A stretch of 13,984 bases of DNA from Isohypsibius dastychi (GCA_034696485.1 JAQIWT010000907.1:1-13984); one strand, 5' to 3'; counted from the stretch's first letter, positions 1 through 9,052 are shown. Made by a program: numbers and translations. The notes: generated by a model from the sequence alone, not told the origin.

Positions 1-460
1 TTTTATTACAATCAGTCTTATCATTATAACACCATACTATATTGTAGTAGCTTATATAAATTAAAATAATTATGTATAATTATTATGTATATATTCAAAG
101 TTGCATATACTAATTATATCTATTCACATGAATATATTGAGACTATAATATGTGAAAAAAATATACATGTTTATTACATCATATCTTTATTGAATTTTAC
201 ATATATATCACTACGTATATATGAAAAATTAGTAAATCTTACGTAAAAATAATAGTAAATAAATAATAACGATTGAATAAGAAGTTATTTATACATGATA
301 GAGAATCTTAAATGTGAGTTTGAATGAGTAGTGATAGCTTACAAACGAGCGTATGGAATTATTGTTATAGATAATTTCCTGGCAATTTGTTTCATATTTA
401 TGTTAATTACAGCAATTTTTTGATTCTATGTAGCCTATTATACGGTAATAAAGGGGTACC
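1..460. other. AT-rich flank without a supported gene
   Basis: This stretch is dominated by A and T, with many TATATA and TAATTA runs. It contains no open frame with coding character and no RNA gene that I can recognise. Its composition differs sharply from the gene-dense sequence that begins around 460-600. It may be host intergenic DNA flanking the element, or the upstream region of the large plus-strand gene. I see no clear terminal inverted repeat or target-site duplication at the transition, so the boundary is only inferred from composition. Confidence 0.6.
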
Positions 461-605
461 AACTCATATGGTGAATCAGCGTAACCACCTACCATATTGT
501 CTACCCGCTACTCAAATCGAACGCACACCGCAATTTCATCGCACAAATTTACTTCTCATCTTTTTCGAGAACCCACAAGTATTTTCTTCGCGTTATTTCT
601 GTATT

Positions 606-3600
606 ATGAGCCTTGCTCAACGTCAAGTGAAGGAACGCAACGAACGTGAGCGACAGGCAACACGAGATCTTGTAAAGCGAGCGGCGGAGCAGGTTCGACG
701 GTGGGAAATCAGCATGGCCCAAGGCAAGTCATTTTCAACGGCTTGAGATATTTTTTCTCGCATCTTTCACGATGTCTTGGCCTTCCCCTCTGAAATATAT
801 TCGTTCTCTGTTTAACGGCTCTGTTTCAGATCCCGAGTCTACGTTTCCACCAGAGCCAGAAGGTACGGCACGGGCATTATCTTCTGAAATAAAGATGGCC
901 GAAATAAAGATGGCTGAAAATACATTGAATGTTTTCAGGTGATGATCCAGCCCAGCCAACTTCTTCTCAGATTGCTTCAACACTTATGCATCTTGCCATG
1001 GATGGTAAGAAACCTGTTTCATGCTTTTCATATGAATCCTGCATGAAGTTTTGGCTTTCTAGACGCGGCGGTAAACATGGACATTCCTTCTCAACGTAAG
1101 TCATGCCAAGCCCTCACTTTATCAAAATGATCTCGGTTAACCAACTGTCCTACTTAATTTCAGCGCAAACAGCAGAAAATACGGTGGCACCTGGGCAGAT
1201 TGCCACCAGCAAACGAAAGGGAAACACGCTCCAGGAAGCCATGGACGATTCCTCGGATGATTCTGAAGGTACGGTTTAAAACTGAGGCTTTTCTGTCTGA
1301 AGAAGCAAAACAAACATTTCAGATGGTACGAACGTTACACCTGGAGCAGGAGCAACTTCCGCCATTAGTAATCAGGTGCCAACGTCTCCAGGTAAGCAAA
1401 TTCCCTCAGTAATAAATTAAGACATTGACCGGAAGTTGAACCTGTTTTTATTTCGCAATTTAGAAGTCAACAAATTTGTAACGACTTTACAATGATATTT
1501 ATTATTAGCATAACAGAAACCACTTCACCTGTTTTTTTAGGAAGTGCACGAAGTGTTTCCCCCGCTCATCAACAGAATCCTGGCGAGGAAACGGCTGAAG
1601 ATCTTTCTGGCAAAGCTGCACCCGAACCGGAAGTGCCAATGGAAGTTGATGATCCAAATGCTGAAGCCGCCGACGCATCACAATCTGCGGCAATCCAACC
1701 GGAAGAAGACATGGATTTAGATGATCCGAATGCAGAAGAGAACGATGCCACCGAAGCAGCAGCAGATGAATCGGACAGACAGAATTATATCCGTCTCGGC
1801 GACACCGTGAGATATGCTTCACGTGGTGGCCGCCCAGGAGCTTCAACTATTCCTCTCGACATGGAATTGGATCAGGAAGAGGACACCGAAAGTGAAGCAG
1901 ATCATTCTGTTTCATTTACCATGGCTGGGGAGAAAGCCAAAGACCTGGATGCCCTGAAACGCGACACGAAGACGTATCTGCTTTGTAAGTGTCAACGTAT
2001 GGTTTTAAAGAATAACATGTCGTCACCTTTTCATTCCCAAATAATTCATAATTTGACAATCGATCTTCACATTTGGCTGGTTTTTAAATTTCGGCAAGCA
2101 GTACCCCTCAGTGTAGCGTTGGCCCCGACAGGTTACGTAATCACTAATTGAAAACGATCATCAAATTTGATTTCATAAAAAACTTATCGTTTATTATTTT
2201 TAATATTTCAAGGGGGCGTTCCCAGTGACGTCACCCAATAAATAGCCAGATTCGTTTCTGGCTAATTTCATGACACGAGATTTTTCAAAGTGGTTGTGAT
2301 AAATCTGTTTGTAATAATTTTGCATTATGAATTATAACAATATCTCATTCATAACAACATCAGATAAATAGCCAGATTCGTTTCTGGCTAATTTCGATTT
2401 TCGTTCAAGCTGTTGATTCTTTGTGTTTTCAGTTGAATTTACTGTCAAGGACATCACGGAATTCAGTTTTTCGATGGCAGAGCCAGATTATTGCATCCGG
2501 ACTTTATCTTCAAAACACGTCAATGCCATCCGTGATAAAATGACCGAGGGAGTTGTTAACTTTGAAATGGCTGGATATGTCTCAGACGAAGACGCCACGA
2601 AGTTTATGAACTTCCGGACCCAACCCAGAACCGACACTGAGATGGTCGAGTTCTACAAATCCATCAGCATCCGGATCTTCATTGGAATGCGTCGATTTTA
2701 TGCCTTGTCTCAAGCACATGCAATTCGACATGACCGTCCTCCCACTTATCGTCTTACAGTTGACGTATATCGGAAGCCGTCATCTCCACTTCCGCTTCTT
2801 GCTCTGGCTGCTGCTACAAACCAGGTGCGGTAAAACATTTCTGTTAAAAGAAATTATGTGTTTCAAAAGCCATTTAATGTTTCAGCATACGAAAGAAGCT
2901 GGACCACAAGCTCTTCATCTTGGCGACGAAATGGTCAACAGCCGGAAGCTATTCTGTCGAGTTATCAGCGAGTATTATGAGACGAAATTAAAAGCGGGTA
3001 GCGACGGACTTCCGGTCATGGACGAGAACAGTCAGCCATATCCAAACCCTGTAAAGTACGAAGAACTTGCTCAACATCCGGGATACCTAAAACGCTTCCA
3101 GTCACTTTATAATCAGCGGGCTTCACCATTAGCAGCCATGTTCAAAAAACAAGTAACTCAGCTGGCCTCGTTCGGAAAACAGATACGTATAATGGTAAGA
3201 AATTTATAAAACTACATCAAAATATAATCAATCCTCAAAAATGCTTGGTGTTTCAGCGTCCAGCACCGACCACGAAAACCGATTACTGGGGAGAAGAACT
3301 GGGATATTTATCTGTTCTCAACTTCATCGAAGTCGATGAAGCGGAGATCCTCTTTGATTTCATCGAGGCATCTGTCAACGAAGATTTCACCCTGGACGGT
3401 CTCAGACACACCAAAGTTCCAGAAGAAGGAATTCTAGGAATCGAACGGAAGTTTATGTGTGGGCGATCAGCGAGCTTCGAGAATCTCGAATCTGTTGAAT
3501 ATTGGATCGCAAGGATGAAATGGTGCCTCGATGTTAAATCACGTCTGTTCTGGGAACGGTAATGAATTCAATATTCAATATTTGTCATATTTTTTGAACT

Positions 3601-5173
3601 TTTCATTTCCGTTTAGTGCAATGTTGTTTCACCTGAAGCACAGACGTGACTTCAACGTCAAACGAGACCTGAAACGCCATTGGGAAAACCTGGTTTTTCG
3701 CAAACAGGCGGATGTTATCTGGTTAGTTGATATTTTCTTTCATGTTTGAAAATTAATCATGTATCTAATTTTTCCTGTTTTAGGTTTATGGATGAATATT
3801 ATCCGCTCGATTCGGCAACATTGGAAGAAGACCTTCGATCAACCATGGTACAAGCAGACTTTTTCCATCGGAAATCTGCTCAGCCACACGCACTTCCGGT
3901 CGATTCCAGCGGAGCCGTTCCAGAAGAGGCTGATGCACCATCTCATCACACTCGACAACGTGAGCCTGCTCTAGCTCCAGCTCCAGCTCCAACTCCAGTT
4001 CCACCTCCTGCACCAGTCAAACCATCCTCTTCAAAGAGTTACAAACGGAAACGTCGAGCCATAGCGAAGAATGCAGCCAAGAAACAGAAGACCGACCCAG
4101 AATTAGCGAAGAAGACAAAGGATGACGACATTCAGTTTATCTGCGAAGTTGTCAAAAAAGATTTCATCAAAGCCAAGCCAAAGGAAAGCATCTTCAAATG
4201 GGAACTCTGTGATGGAAATATTTTCGCCCATTTCAAATCCCGCGAAGATTTCATGCTCTACATTCTCTGGTGCAAAGAAGCCTTCAAGGAACTGGAATCG
4301 ATCGCCAATCTTCCGGATGTTCCGGTTGAAGTGAAGCAACGTGCAGCTAAACTAAACGTGAGTTTATAACGTTTCTTCTCCTCAAACTTTATTTTAAACT
4401 GGTTTGTCTTACAGCAAACTGGGTCTTTTGTGTTGGGATCTTCAGACTTTGAGAAATTTGTTCGTCATAATAAGAAACTTCCGGACGAATACTGGAATGA
4501 CGAGCTGGGAAGCGATGGGGAAATTGTGGAGGATTCAGAAGAGTCGGATGAGGAACCAACAACTCTCGTTGAACGTCCGGCCGAACGCGGTTCGGGTACT
4601 CAGACCGTCCTTGTTTCAGAAAGTGCTGCTCGCCAGTATTTGGCCGCTCAAGCCGCATCTACTAGCAGCGTATCAGCTCAAGTTAGAGGTTCTGTCATTA
4701 CCGAAATGCGAAAGGCTGCCGGACTTGATCCTCCCGGAAAACAGACGACCAAAGTTGGGAAAAAAGCCGGGTCTGGAATTCATGTGGAAAAGGATTTTCC
4801 AGATGATTTTGATGCTCGCTTTGAGCAAGCTATGCTACAAGCAGCAGAAGAGCGTGAAAAGAACAAGGTGGGAGTAGAGAAGAAGCGTCGCGGACGTCCT
4901 CGAACTCGTCGTCCAGGAGGGGCATCTCCGGCAGTATCTCATGCGGAATTGGCCGCGAAGAAAACAGGCGGTCCTTCTGGAGCAGGAAGCAGCGGTCGTG
5001 GTGGCGTTGCTGGAGCAGAGATCAGCGGTCGTGGTGGCGTATCTGGAGCAGAAAGCAGCGGTCATGGAGGAATTGGAATGCATGGAGGGGCAGGCGCCAG
5101 TCGAGGAATGGGAGTTAATCTCCGTCTCAAGCGTTTTTTTGGACCACCTGGACCACCTAAACCTCCAACGTAG
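606..5173 (+). CDS. 13-exon gene for unrecognised ~1102-residue nuclear-type protein
   Basis: Exons: 606-723, 830-862, 939-1004, 1063-1095, 1164-1268, 1323-1391, 1541-1984, 2433-2824, 2886-3194, 3257-3558, 3617-3721, 3784-4357, 4415-5173. All join in one open frame of 3309 nt including the stop, which strongly supports the model. I do not recognise the family. Visible features are a charged N-terminus; an acidic region in exon 7 with a duplicated DDPNAE motif; a Pro/Ala-rich stretch (about residues 720-739); a basic nuclear-localisation-like cluster (about 746-761); an AT-hook-like RGRPR (about 1009-1013); three 11-residue Gly/Ser repeats; and a Pro-rich end. This suggests a nuclear, DNA-associated protein (inference). 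The first intron appears to be GC-AG, and the first seven introns are all phase 1. An in-frame ATG at 468 would add 46 residues; 606 is preferred because the preceding sequence looks like a pyrimidine-rich leader. It could be host or element-borne. Confidence 0.8.
724..829 (+). other. GC-AG intron 1 of the large plus-strand gene
   Basis: The exon ends AAG and is followed by GCAAGT, the exact context in which the rare GC donor normally works. The acceptor is CTGTTTCAG at 821-829. Splicing here keeps phase 1, matching the next six introns. No GT donor that preserves phase 1 is evident nearby. Confidence 0.65.
873..915 (+). repeat. Short tandem repeat inside intron 2
   Basis: The 15-nt unit GAAATAAAGATGGCY occurs twice back to back within the intron at 863-938. 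It is probably a local slippage duplication. It has no obvious coding consequence, as it is spliced out in the model. Confidence 0.7.
2225..2234. promoter_or_regulatory. CRE-like palindrome GTGACGTCAC
   Basis: A perfect 10-bp palindrome contains TGACGTCA, the consensus cAMP-response element bound by CREB/ATF bZIP factors. It lies just before the first hairpin repeat, within the long intron. Function is inferred from the motif only. Confidence 0.35.
2238..2269 (+). repeat. 32-bp hairpin repeat, copy 1
   Basis: This copy is identical over 32 bp to 2364-2395. It contains an 8-bp perfect inverted repeat, TAGCCAGA (2243-2250) and TCTGGCTA (2257-2264), around a TTCGTT loop. Both copies sit inside the same intron. 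Confidence 0.85.
2364..2395 (+). repeat. 32-bp hairpin repeat, copy 2
   Basis: This is the exact second copy of the 2238-2269 repeat, starting 126 bp downstream in the same orientation. It retains the same 8-bp stem and 6-nt loop. It lies about 40 bp before the exon 8 acceptor, so RNA folding here could affect splicing (inference). Confidence 0.85.
4976..5074 (+). repeat. Three 33-nt tandem coding repeats
   Basis: Three in-frame 33-nt units encode 11-residue repeats of the form SGAESSGRGGV. Unit boundaries are 4976-5008, 5009-5041 and 5042-5074; the third has diverged most at its end. They form a flexible Gly/Ser/Arg segment near the C-terminus of the large plus-strand protein. Confidence 0.85.
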
Positions 5174-5335
5174 ACACGTTTTCTGTCTTGTTTGATTCAA
5201 CGGTCTGTCTTCCTTTTTTTTTACCAAATTATTGCCTTCTCTTAATTTCATGCCATGGAAAGAGCCTTTCTTTTTGATAGTCACTTCGGTCTAGATCATC
5301 TATCGGTATCGAGAGAGTTTTCGGTTGGCTTTTTT
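5174..5335. other. Intergenic gap between convergent genes
   Basis: This 162-bp gap separates the stop of the large plus-strand gene from the stop of the IAP-like gene. It holds T-rich runs. I see no AATAAA on the plus strand, so the poly(A) signal of the plus-strand gene is not identified. Confidence 0.5.
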
Positions 5336-5340
5336 TTATT
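5335..5340 (-). terminator. Poly(A) signal fused to IAP-like stop codon
   Basis: Read on the minus strand, AATAAA begins in the last sense codon and contains the TAA stop at 5338-5336. The same stop/poly(A) fusion is seen for the orphan gene and, as ATTAAA, for the ATPase. Confidence 0.6.
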
Positions 5341-7493
5341 CGAAAGATGATGTAGAAGAGGTAATGAGTCGTACTCCATTATCTGCATACTCTGAGATGT
5401 CAACAAAATGATACTTGTGTTTTTCGGGATATGTAACATTCAAAGAAGGAATAGAATAATTCTCGTCCGGCCCCATATGTATCAGATAAAGCGAGCACAA
5501 GGGAATACATGATGGTAAGTTGGAAGGTACATTCGGATTCGAATTAGCACTTTCCGTCAATTCCGAGAAACAACTCGCGCACCGGTTCACAAACCCCTGT
5601 AAAACAGATCATCAACGACCAATTCCCATTATCAAATTATTGAATCAATACATCATAACGGGCTTCTCGGAAGGTATCTTGATGCGATACATGCCATGTT
5701 TCAACCTGAAGTCGTAAATATACCCACTCAAGCTCCCAGGCACACTCATCTCGCAGCATGGCGGGGAAGGCATTATATCGCTGTAATGGAGACTGTCCAT
5801 TATCCGGAGATAAATCCCGCAGTTTCCCTCCAAAATGCGAAAACCCCAACATATCCACCACAGCAGCTCCATCCTAGAAATACAACCAATTGTTATGGTA
5901 TTTAATTAGAAAATAGCCACATTATTACTCACATCAATCGATAGCGATTCCAACCAGGGCTGGAGATGCTCAACCCATGTTTCCACTATCCGAGCACGAT
6001 CTTGATTCGGGGCTATATCTCCGATGCTATTGGCTGGCGCACCTTCCCTTCGTAAGCACCCGACAATGAAATCCAAAGGAACACCCAGCCGCATGAGAAA
6101 GGCCACAAAATCATAATATCGTTTCGGGGGCCAATTCAGTAAGTGAAGCCAGTGTTGGAACAATATTCCATAATCCAACGCAGTAGAACTGAAAAACAAA
6201 TCTTAGCGAAATAATAATTGAAAGCCATTAGGACATCTTACCCAGGTTTGACAGCAGAACTCTGCCCCAATTCCGACAACAGCTCCAAGAACTCCATTTC
6301 GATTCGTGAGAAGACGACCTCCCCTCCCGTATCGAAAAACGGCAGACAATTACACGCTGTAAACACTTTCATATCAAGCAAAATAGGAGGCATCTGGTCA
6401 TGAACAACCGCGCTTCGTTGGAGCTGTTTGGATAAGGTAGCAAACTCCATCAATACATATTGTAACTGATTATAAAATGGAAGCCCATCCGGAGCGTCAC
6501 TAGCTAAAGACACAGCCGAGATCCGGCGGCAATACGGGCAATGGGTATCCTTATAATTAATGCGTAGACGACACTTTCGGCATAAGTTCTGACCACAACA
6601 TGGTGTCAACGCGAACAAATCCCCGCGGCTGTCGAAACAAATTCCACACCGTAGTAGTATGAGAAGGTTCTACAAAACAAAAAAATCCCAAATTAGCACG
6701 AGCTCCATCTTTCAAATAACTGTAATGACAGATTTACCTTTGATTCAACCTCCAAACGAGTCCGTCCTAACCATTGCTTCGGATGGGGTGAAAACATCTG
6801 CAGTCGATCGTTCTTCAGTTTCTGCTTCAGCCGCGAGCGAACCATGACAGCTCGGGAATCTTGATCGGAATGGGCCATCGATGCGCGTCCAAATGGAATT
6901 CTGCGCCTGTAAGTTGGCGAAAAAACAATCACCAAAATGGAGCAAATGCGCTTGCAAGGGATCCTTTCCACAAAGCGAAATCGATAACACCCCACCACAA
7001 TGGAAACAAACAATACGATCCGCCGGACCAGTGTAGAAAAGCCCTGCCTGTATCAACGGACGTACTCGACTGTATGAGGTGGAAGCAAAAGACCGGGCTC
7101 TTGAAGATTCGCTAGAGTATTCTGGATGACGGGGCTCTGCCAGGGATCGAGTAGGGATAGGTATCTGCAGGGCGCAGGCAGCACGTATTTGCGAGCAAGC
7201 CGGGACCAATTCAACGTGGGCATCAATCAGTTCAGCTGAAGATTTACCAGCCAGCTCCTTCGGAATGTGCCAGCTTAAATAAGGAAATAACTTATTACCC
7301 GAAAACAGGGTGAGAAAATCATGATGATTTACCTGTATCCACAAAAATGGCAGCTCAAGGCTCCAGGAGAAAGGGTGACAAATCCCGCGTCGACAAAGGT
7401 TCGGATTGGTAGAGAACCGTTACATCCGTATTGTTCAGTAAATGTTGCAAATCGACGAGCCCTGCTTCGAAAAAACGGCAGCGAAACAGACAT
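5336..7493 (-). CDS. IAP-like protein: BIR-BIR-RING with long C-terminal tail
   Basis: Exons on the minus strand: 7493-7333, 7273-6772, 6669-6242, 6188-5933, 5873-5652, 5596-5336, giving about 609 residues. BIR1 uses C48, C51, H73 and C80. BIR2 is canonical, CFHC followed by H163 and C170 with spacings of 16 and 6. The RING (about 229-268) reads CGIC, PCCGQNLC, RKC, CPYC and resembles the all-cysteine C4C4 type rather than C3HC4. BIR domains bind caspases or partners and the RING would act as an E3 ubiquitin ligase (family knowledge). The roughly 340 residues after the RING match nothing I recognise; in most IAPs the RING is C-terminal. One junction is uncertain: the strongest donor (6738/6737, AAAG|GTAAAT) is one base out of frame with BIR2, whereas a weaker donor at 6772/6771 (ATG|GTTAGG) restores the frame. 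A frameshift or assembly error between 6740 and 6930 is possible. The start ATG at 7493 precedes the BIR core directly. Confidence 0.8.
6670..6771 (-). other. Uncertain intron of IAP-like gene (two donor options)
   Basis: The acceptor TTTTGTAG at 6670 fixes the RING exon, which opens in phase 0. The donor at 6771 gives a 102-bp intron and an intact frame, but is weak. The donor at 6737 gives a typical 68-bp intron, but its reading frame lies one base away from that of BIR2. cDNA would decide between a real long intron and a one-base disruption. Confidence 0.5.
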
Positions 7494-7593
7494 TGTGTAA
7501 AAGTAGCCTGGCGAGGCCAACAGCCTTATGTAAGGCTTATCTAGGAATTCCCGCAACCTTGGCCAACCTTTACCATGTCAATTTTGCGCCAGT

Positions 7594-7603
7594 GGAATAT
7601 TCC
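7594..7603. promoter_or_regulatory. GGAATATTCC palindrome upstream of PC4-like gene
   Basis: This perfect 10-bp palindrome has its GAATATTC core 20 nt upstream of a TATATAA box. The same core and the same 20-nt spacing occur before the polymerase gene. It matches the nGAAnnTTCn inverted unit of heat-shock elements, although that identity is speculative. Confidence 0.55.
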
Positions 7604-7622
7604 GCTAACCCCAATATAAGAT

Positions 7623-7629
7623 TATATAA
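7623..7629 (+). promoter_or_regulatory. TATA box of PC4-like gene
   Basis: TATATAA lies 36 nt before the ATG at 7666. With initiation about 30 bp downstream of the box, the leader would be only about 10-15 nt long. Confidence 0.65.
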
Positions 7630-7665
7630 ACCGAAGAATATCAGATCGAAGACAAACTGAAAGCA

Positions 7666-8108
7666 ATGGCCTCCAATGAAAAACTTATCATCATCGAAAA
7701 GAAGGACATTCCAGGGTCTGTCTACGAAAAGTTTATGACAACCAGCGACTTTGGAGTCTTGGTAAGATTTTATCTCAAATCAACTAGAACACTTCTAATC
7801 ATATTTTGTTTGTTTTAAAGTTCAAGGACAATTCGGGGGAATACTTCTCCATCCTGGCCAGCGCCTACCATGTTGAACCACGGCTTGACATTCGGCTAGT
7901 TAAGTTTGATGAGGACAACAAATTCCACCCGACTGGATATGGAGTCCACCTGGATATCAACCAAGTTGAAGACCTCATCACAGCTGTACGTCTGGTTAAA
8001 GAACGATACGATCAACAAGGTAAAACGATCCCAGGGACTGAACCGGATCCAAACGACGAATTTGCCAAGTTTCGCACCAAACCGGCACGAGGGAAAAAGC
8101 GACGATGA
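7666..8108 (+). CDS. PC4/Sub1-like single-strand DNA-binding protein
   Basis: Exons 7666-7761 and 7821-8108, joined in phase 0 across a 59-bp intron, encode 127 residues. Residues about 33-90 follow the PC4 (transcriptional coactivator p15) pattern: a beta-strand segment around GEYFSIL, LDIR followed by an acidic turn, and GYGVHLDINQVEDL in place of the family's GISL-x-x-x-QW-x-x-L. The C-terminus is basic (RGKKRR). PC4 proteins bind ssDNA and act in transcription, repair or replication. The match is by pattern only, and the usual tryptophan in the helix is absent. Next to a polymerase and packaging ATPase, a role in replication or transcription of the element is reasonable (inference). It has its own TATA box and lies divergent from the IAP-like gene and convergent with the ATPase. 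Confidence 0.62.
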
Positions 8109-8221
8109 TAAAAGTTCAATTATTTGACAGACTATTTCAAAGGCTTGAAGAATTAATACTCCCAACACCAATGTTTAGTCTGGGCCCTTTATTTTTTTTT
8201 GCTTATGTCGCAAAATGAGTG

Positions 8222-8240
8222 AATAAAATGTGTGAATAAA
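8222..8240 (+). terminator. Tandem poly(A) signals of PC4-like gene
   Basis: AATAAA occurs at 8222-8227 and 8235-8240, inside a short duplicated GTGAATAAAAT sequence, about 115-130 nt after the stop at 8108. They lie in the 158-bp gap shared with the convergent ATPase gene. Confidence 0.6.
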
Positions 8241-8265
8241 ATCAAAAACTGCCGCGATCCGCCTC

Positions 8266-8271
8266 TTTAAT
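8266..8271 (-). terminator. Variant poly(A) signal overlapping ATPase stop
   Basis: On the minus strand ATTAAA contains the TAA stop codon (8269-8267). ATTAAA is the commonest natural variant of AATAAA. Confidence 0.45.
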
Positions 8272-9052
8272 TGGTCTTTTTCTTTGATTTCGGTTTATCA
8301 ATAGCTTTTGGTTTTCGAACCTTACGGCGTGTAGCGGTCATTTCGACATAATCCTCAGCGGGAACGAGAAAATAGACTTTCATCTTGTTATCGTCAATAG
8401 TGTAGACAACTTGATAGGGACAATTTGGAGCAACTTCCCCGAATAAATTAGTTCGCATTCGCAGTCTCCAATCTGTTGTTTGTTTAAAATCCAAGAATAG
8501 GTACCCATAGGTGTGGGATGTGGCCTTTTTATAGGCCTCCAAGAAGAGATGTGAATTCTGGGGAAACATTTGCGACCCCAAAATTCCAATTTGTCGTATA
8601 TCTCTAGGTTGCTTCCATATCACCAAGTAATGCGTATTCAATGAAATTGTTCGCATATAGTGCGAAGCAAAAAAGACATTTTGAACAGTTAAGATAACAG
8701 ATCGGTTCAGATGATGTGTTCCCCGTGTAAACAGAGATACAACATTGTCATTTATATTTTGCATCTGGTCATCGAGAACAATCAACGAAGGCTCAGCCGG
8801 ATCGGTAAAGTTTTCATCTATAATATTTCCAGGAATATTCTGAATAAATTCGACATTTTCAATTTTTGAGCGCAGCTCATCACGTATTGCAGACTCATAA
8901 CTATAAATCCAGTATATTTTTTTTGGAAAGGGTGCAATTCGCTGTTCGAGTAAAAGCTTTATCACCCAGTGAGTTTTTCCCCCCTGACTTGCGGCGCTGC
9001 ACACCAAATTAAAAGGATGAATAAGGTCGGTATCACAGTGAACAGAATCCAT
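8267..9052 (-). CDS. FtsK/HerA-type genome-packaging ATPase
   Basis: This intronless frame encodes 261 residues. HPFN precedes a Walker A-type loop, SAASQGGKTHW (about 19-29). Walker B is PSLIVLDDQ with the acidic pair at about 94-95. It is followed by LFTRGTHH and ILTVQN, the arrangement typical of Maverick/Polinton and adintovirus packaging ATPases, then KQPRD and YLFLDF. The C-terminal tail is Lys/Arg-rich. In these viruses the enzyme uses ATP hydrolysis to move DNA into capsids. The start is the first ATG in frame, which overlaps the last 20 nt of the polymerase gene; the frame is open upstream but without an ATG. A TATA-like TATAAAAGG about 100 bp upstream, inside polymerase coding sequence, could drive it. 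All motifs look intact. Confidence 0.93.
   Translation of the reverse strand: MDSVHCDTDLIHPFNLVCSAASQGGKTHWVIKLLLEQRIAPFPKKIYWIYSYESAIRDELRSKIENVEFIQNIPGNIIDENFTDPAEPSLIVLDDQMQNINDNVVSLFTRGTHHLNRSVILTVQNVFFASHYMRTISLNTHYLVIWKQPRDIRQIGILGSQMFPQNSHLFLEAYKKATSHTYGYLFLDFKQTTDWRLRMRTNLFGEVAPNCPYQVVYTIDDNKMKVYFLVPAEDYVEMTATRRKVRKPKAIDKPKSKKKTN

Larger units (their letters stand above)
1985..2432 (+). other. 448-bp intron with hairpin repeats and CRE-like site
   Basis: Donor CTTT|GTAAGT and acceptor GTGTTTTCAG join exons 7 and 8 in frame at phase 1. The intron is several times longer than nearly all others in the window. It holds two copies of a 32-bp repeat and a GTGACGTCAC palindrome. It could instead contain a small mobile-element relic or an internal promoter for a shorter product starting at the ATG at 2475. 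I found no clear terminal inverted repeats or target duplication. Confidence 0.6.
7494..7665. promoter_or_regulatory. Divergent promoter region, IAP-like / PC4-like
   Basis: This 172-bp region separates two divergent start codons. On the plus side it carries GGAATATTCC (7594-7603) and TATATAA (7623-7629). No equally good TATA box is visible for the minus-strand IAP-like gene; ACATAAGG near 7510 is the closest weak candidate. The palindrome could serve both directions. Confidence 0.55.

Noticed and set aside
387-605. Open frame upstream of the ATG at 606
   Set aside because: It has no ATG before 468, lies partly in AT-rich sequence and looks like a leader. The 468 start is kept only as an alternative.
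1505-1846. Minus-strand frames opposite exon 7
   Set aside because: They are antisense to the acidic exon 7, whose frame is supported by splicing on both sides.
2238-2395. CRISPR-like direct repeat
   Set aside because: There are only two copies in a eukaryotic intron, with no array or cas genes.
3784-4357. Possible capsid or integrase within the large plus-strand gene
   Set aside because: No jelly-roll signature or D,D-35-E pattern could be recognised in its exons.
4835-5284. Minus-strand frame rich in Ser, Thr and Cys
   Set aside because: It is the antisense of the Gly/Ser repeat exon of the large plus-strand gene; repeats create the long open frame.
6895-6920. Very short intron (26 nt) at the end of BIR2
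   Set aside because: It is too short for splicing, would remove the last BIR zinc ligand and does not lead to the RING frame.
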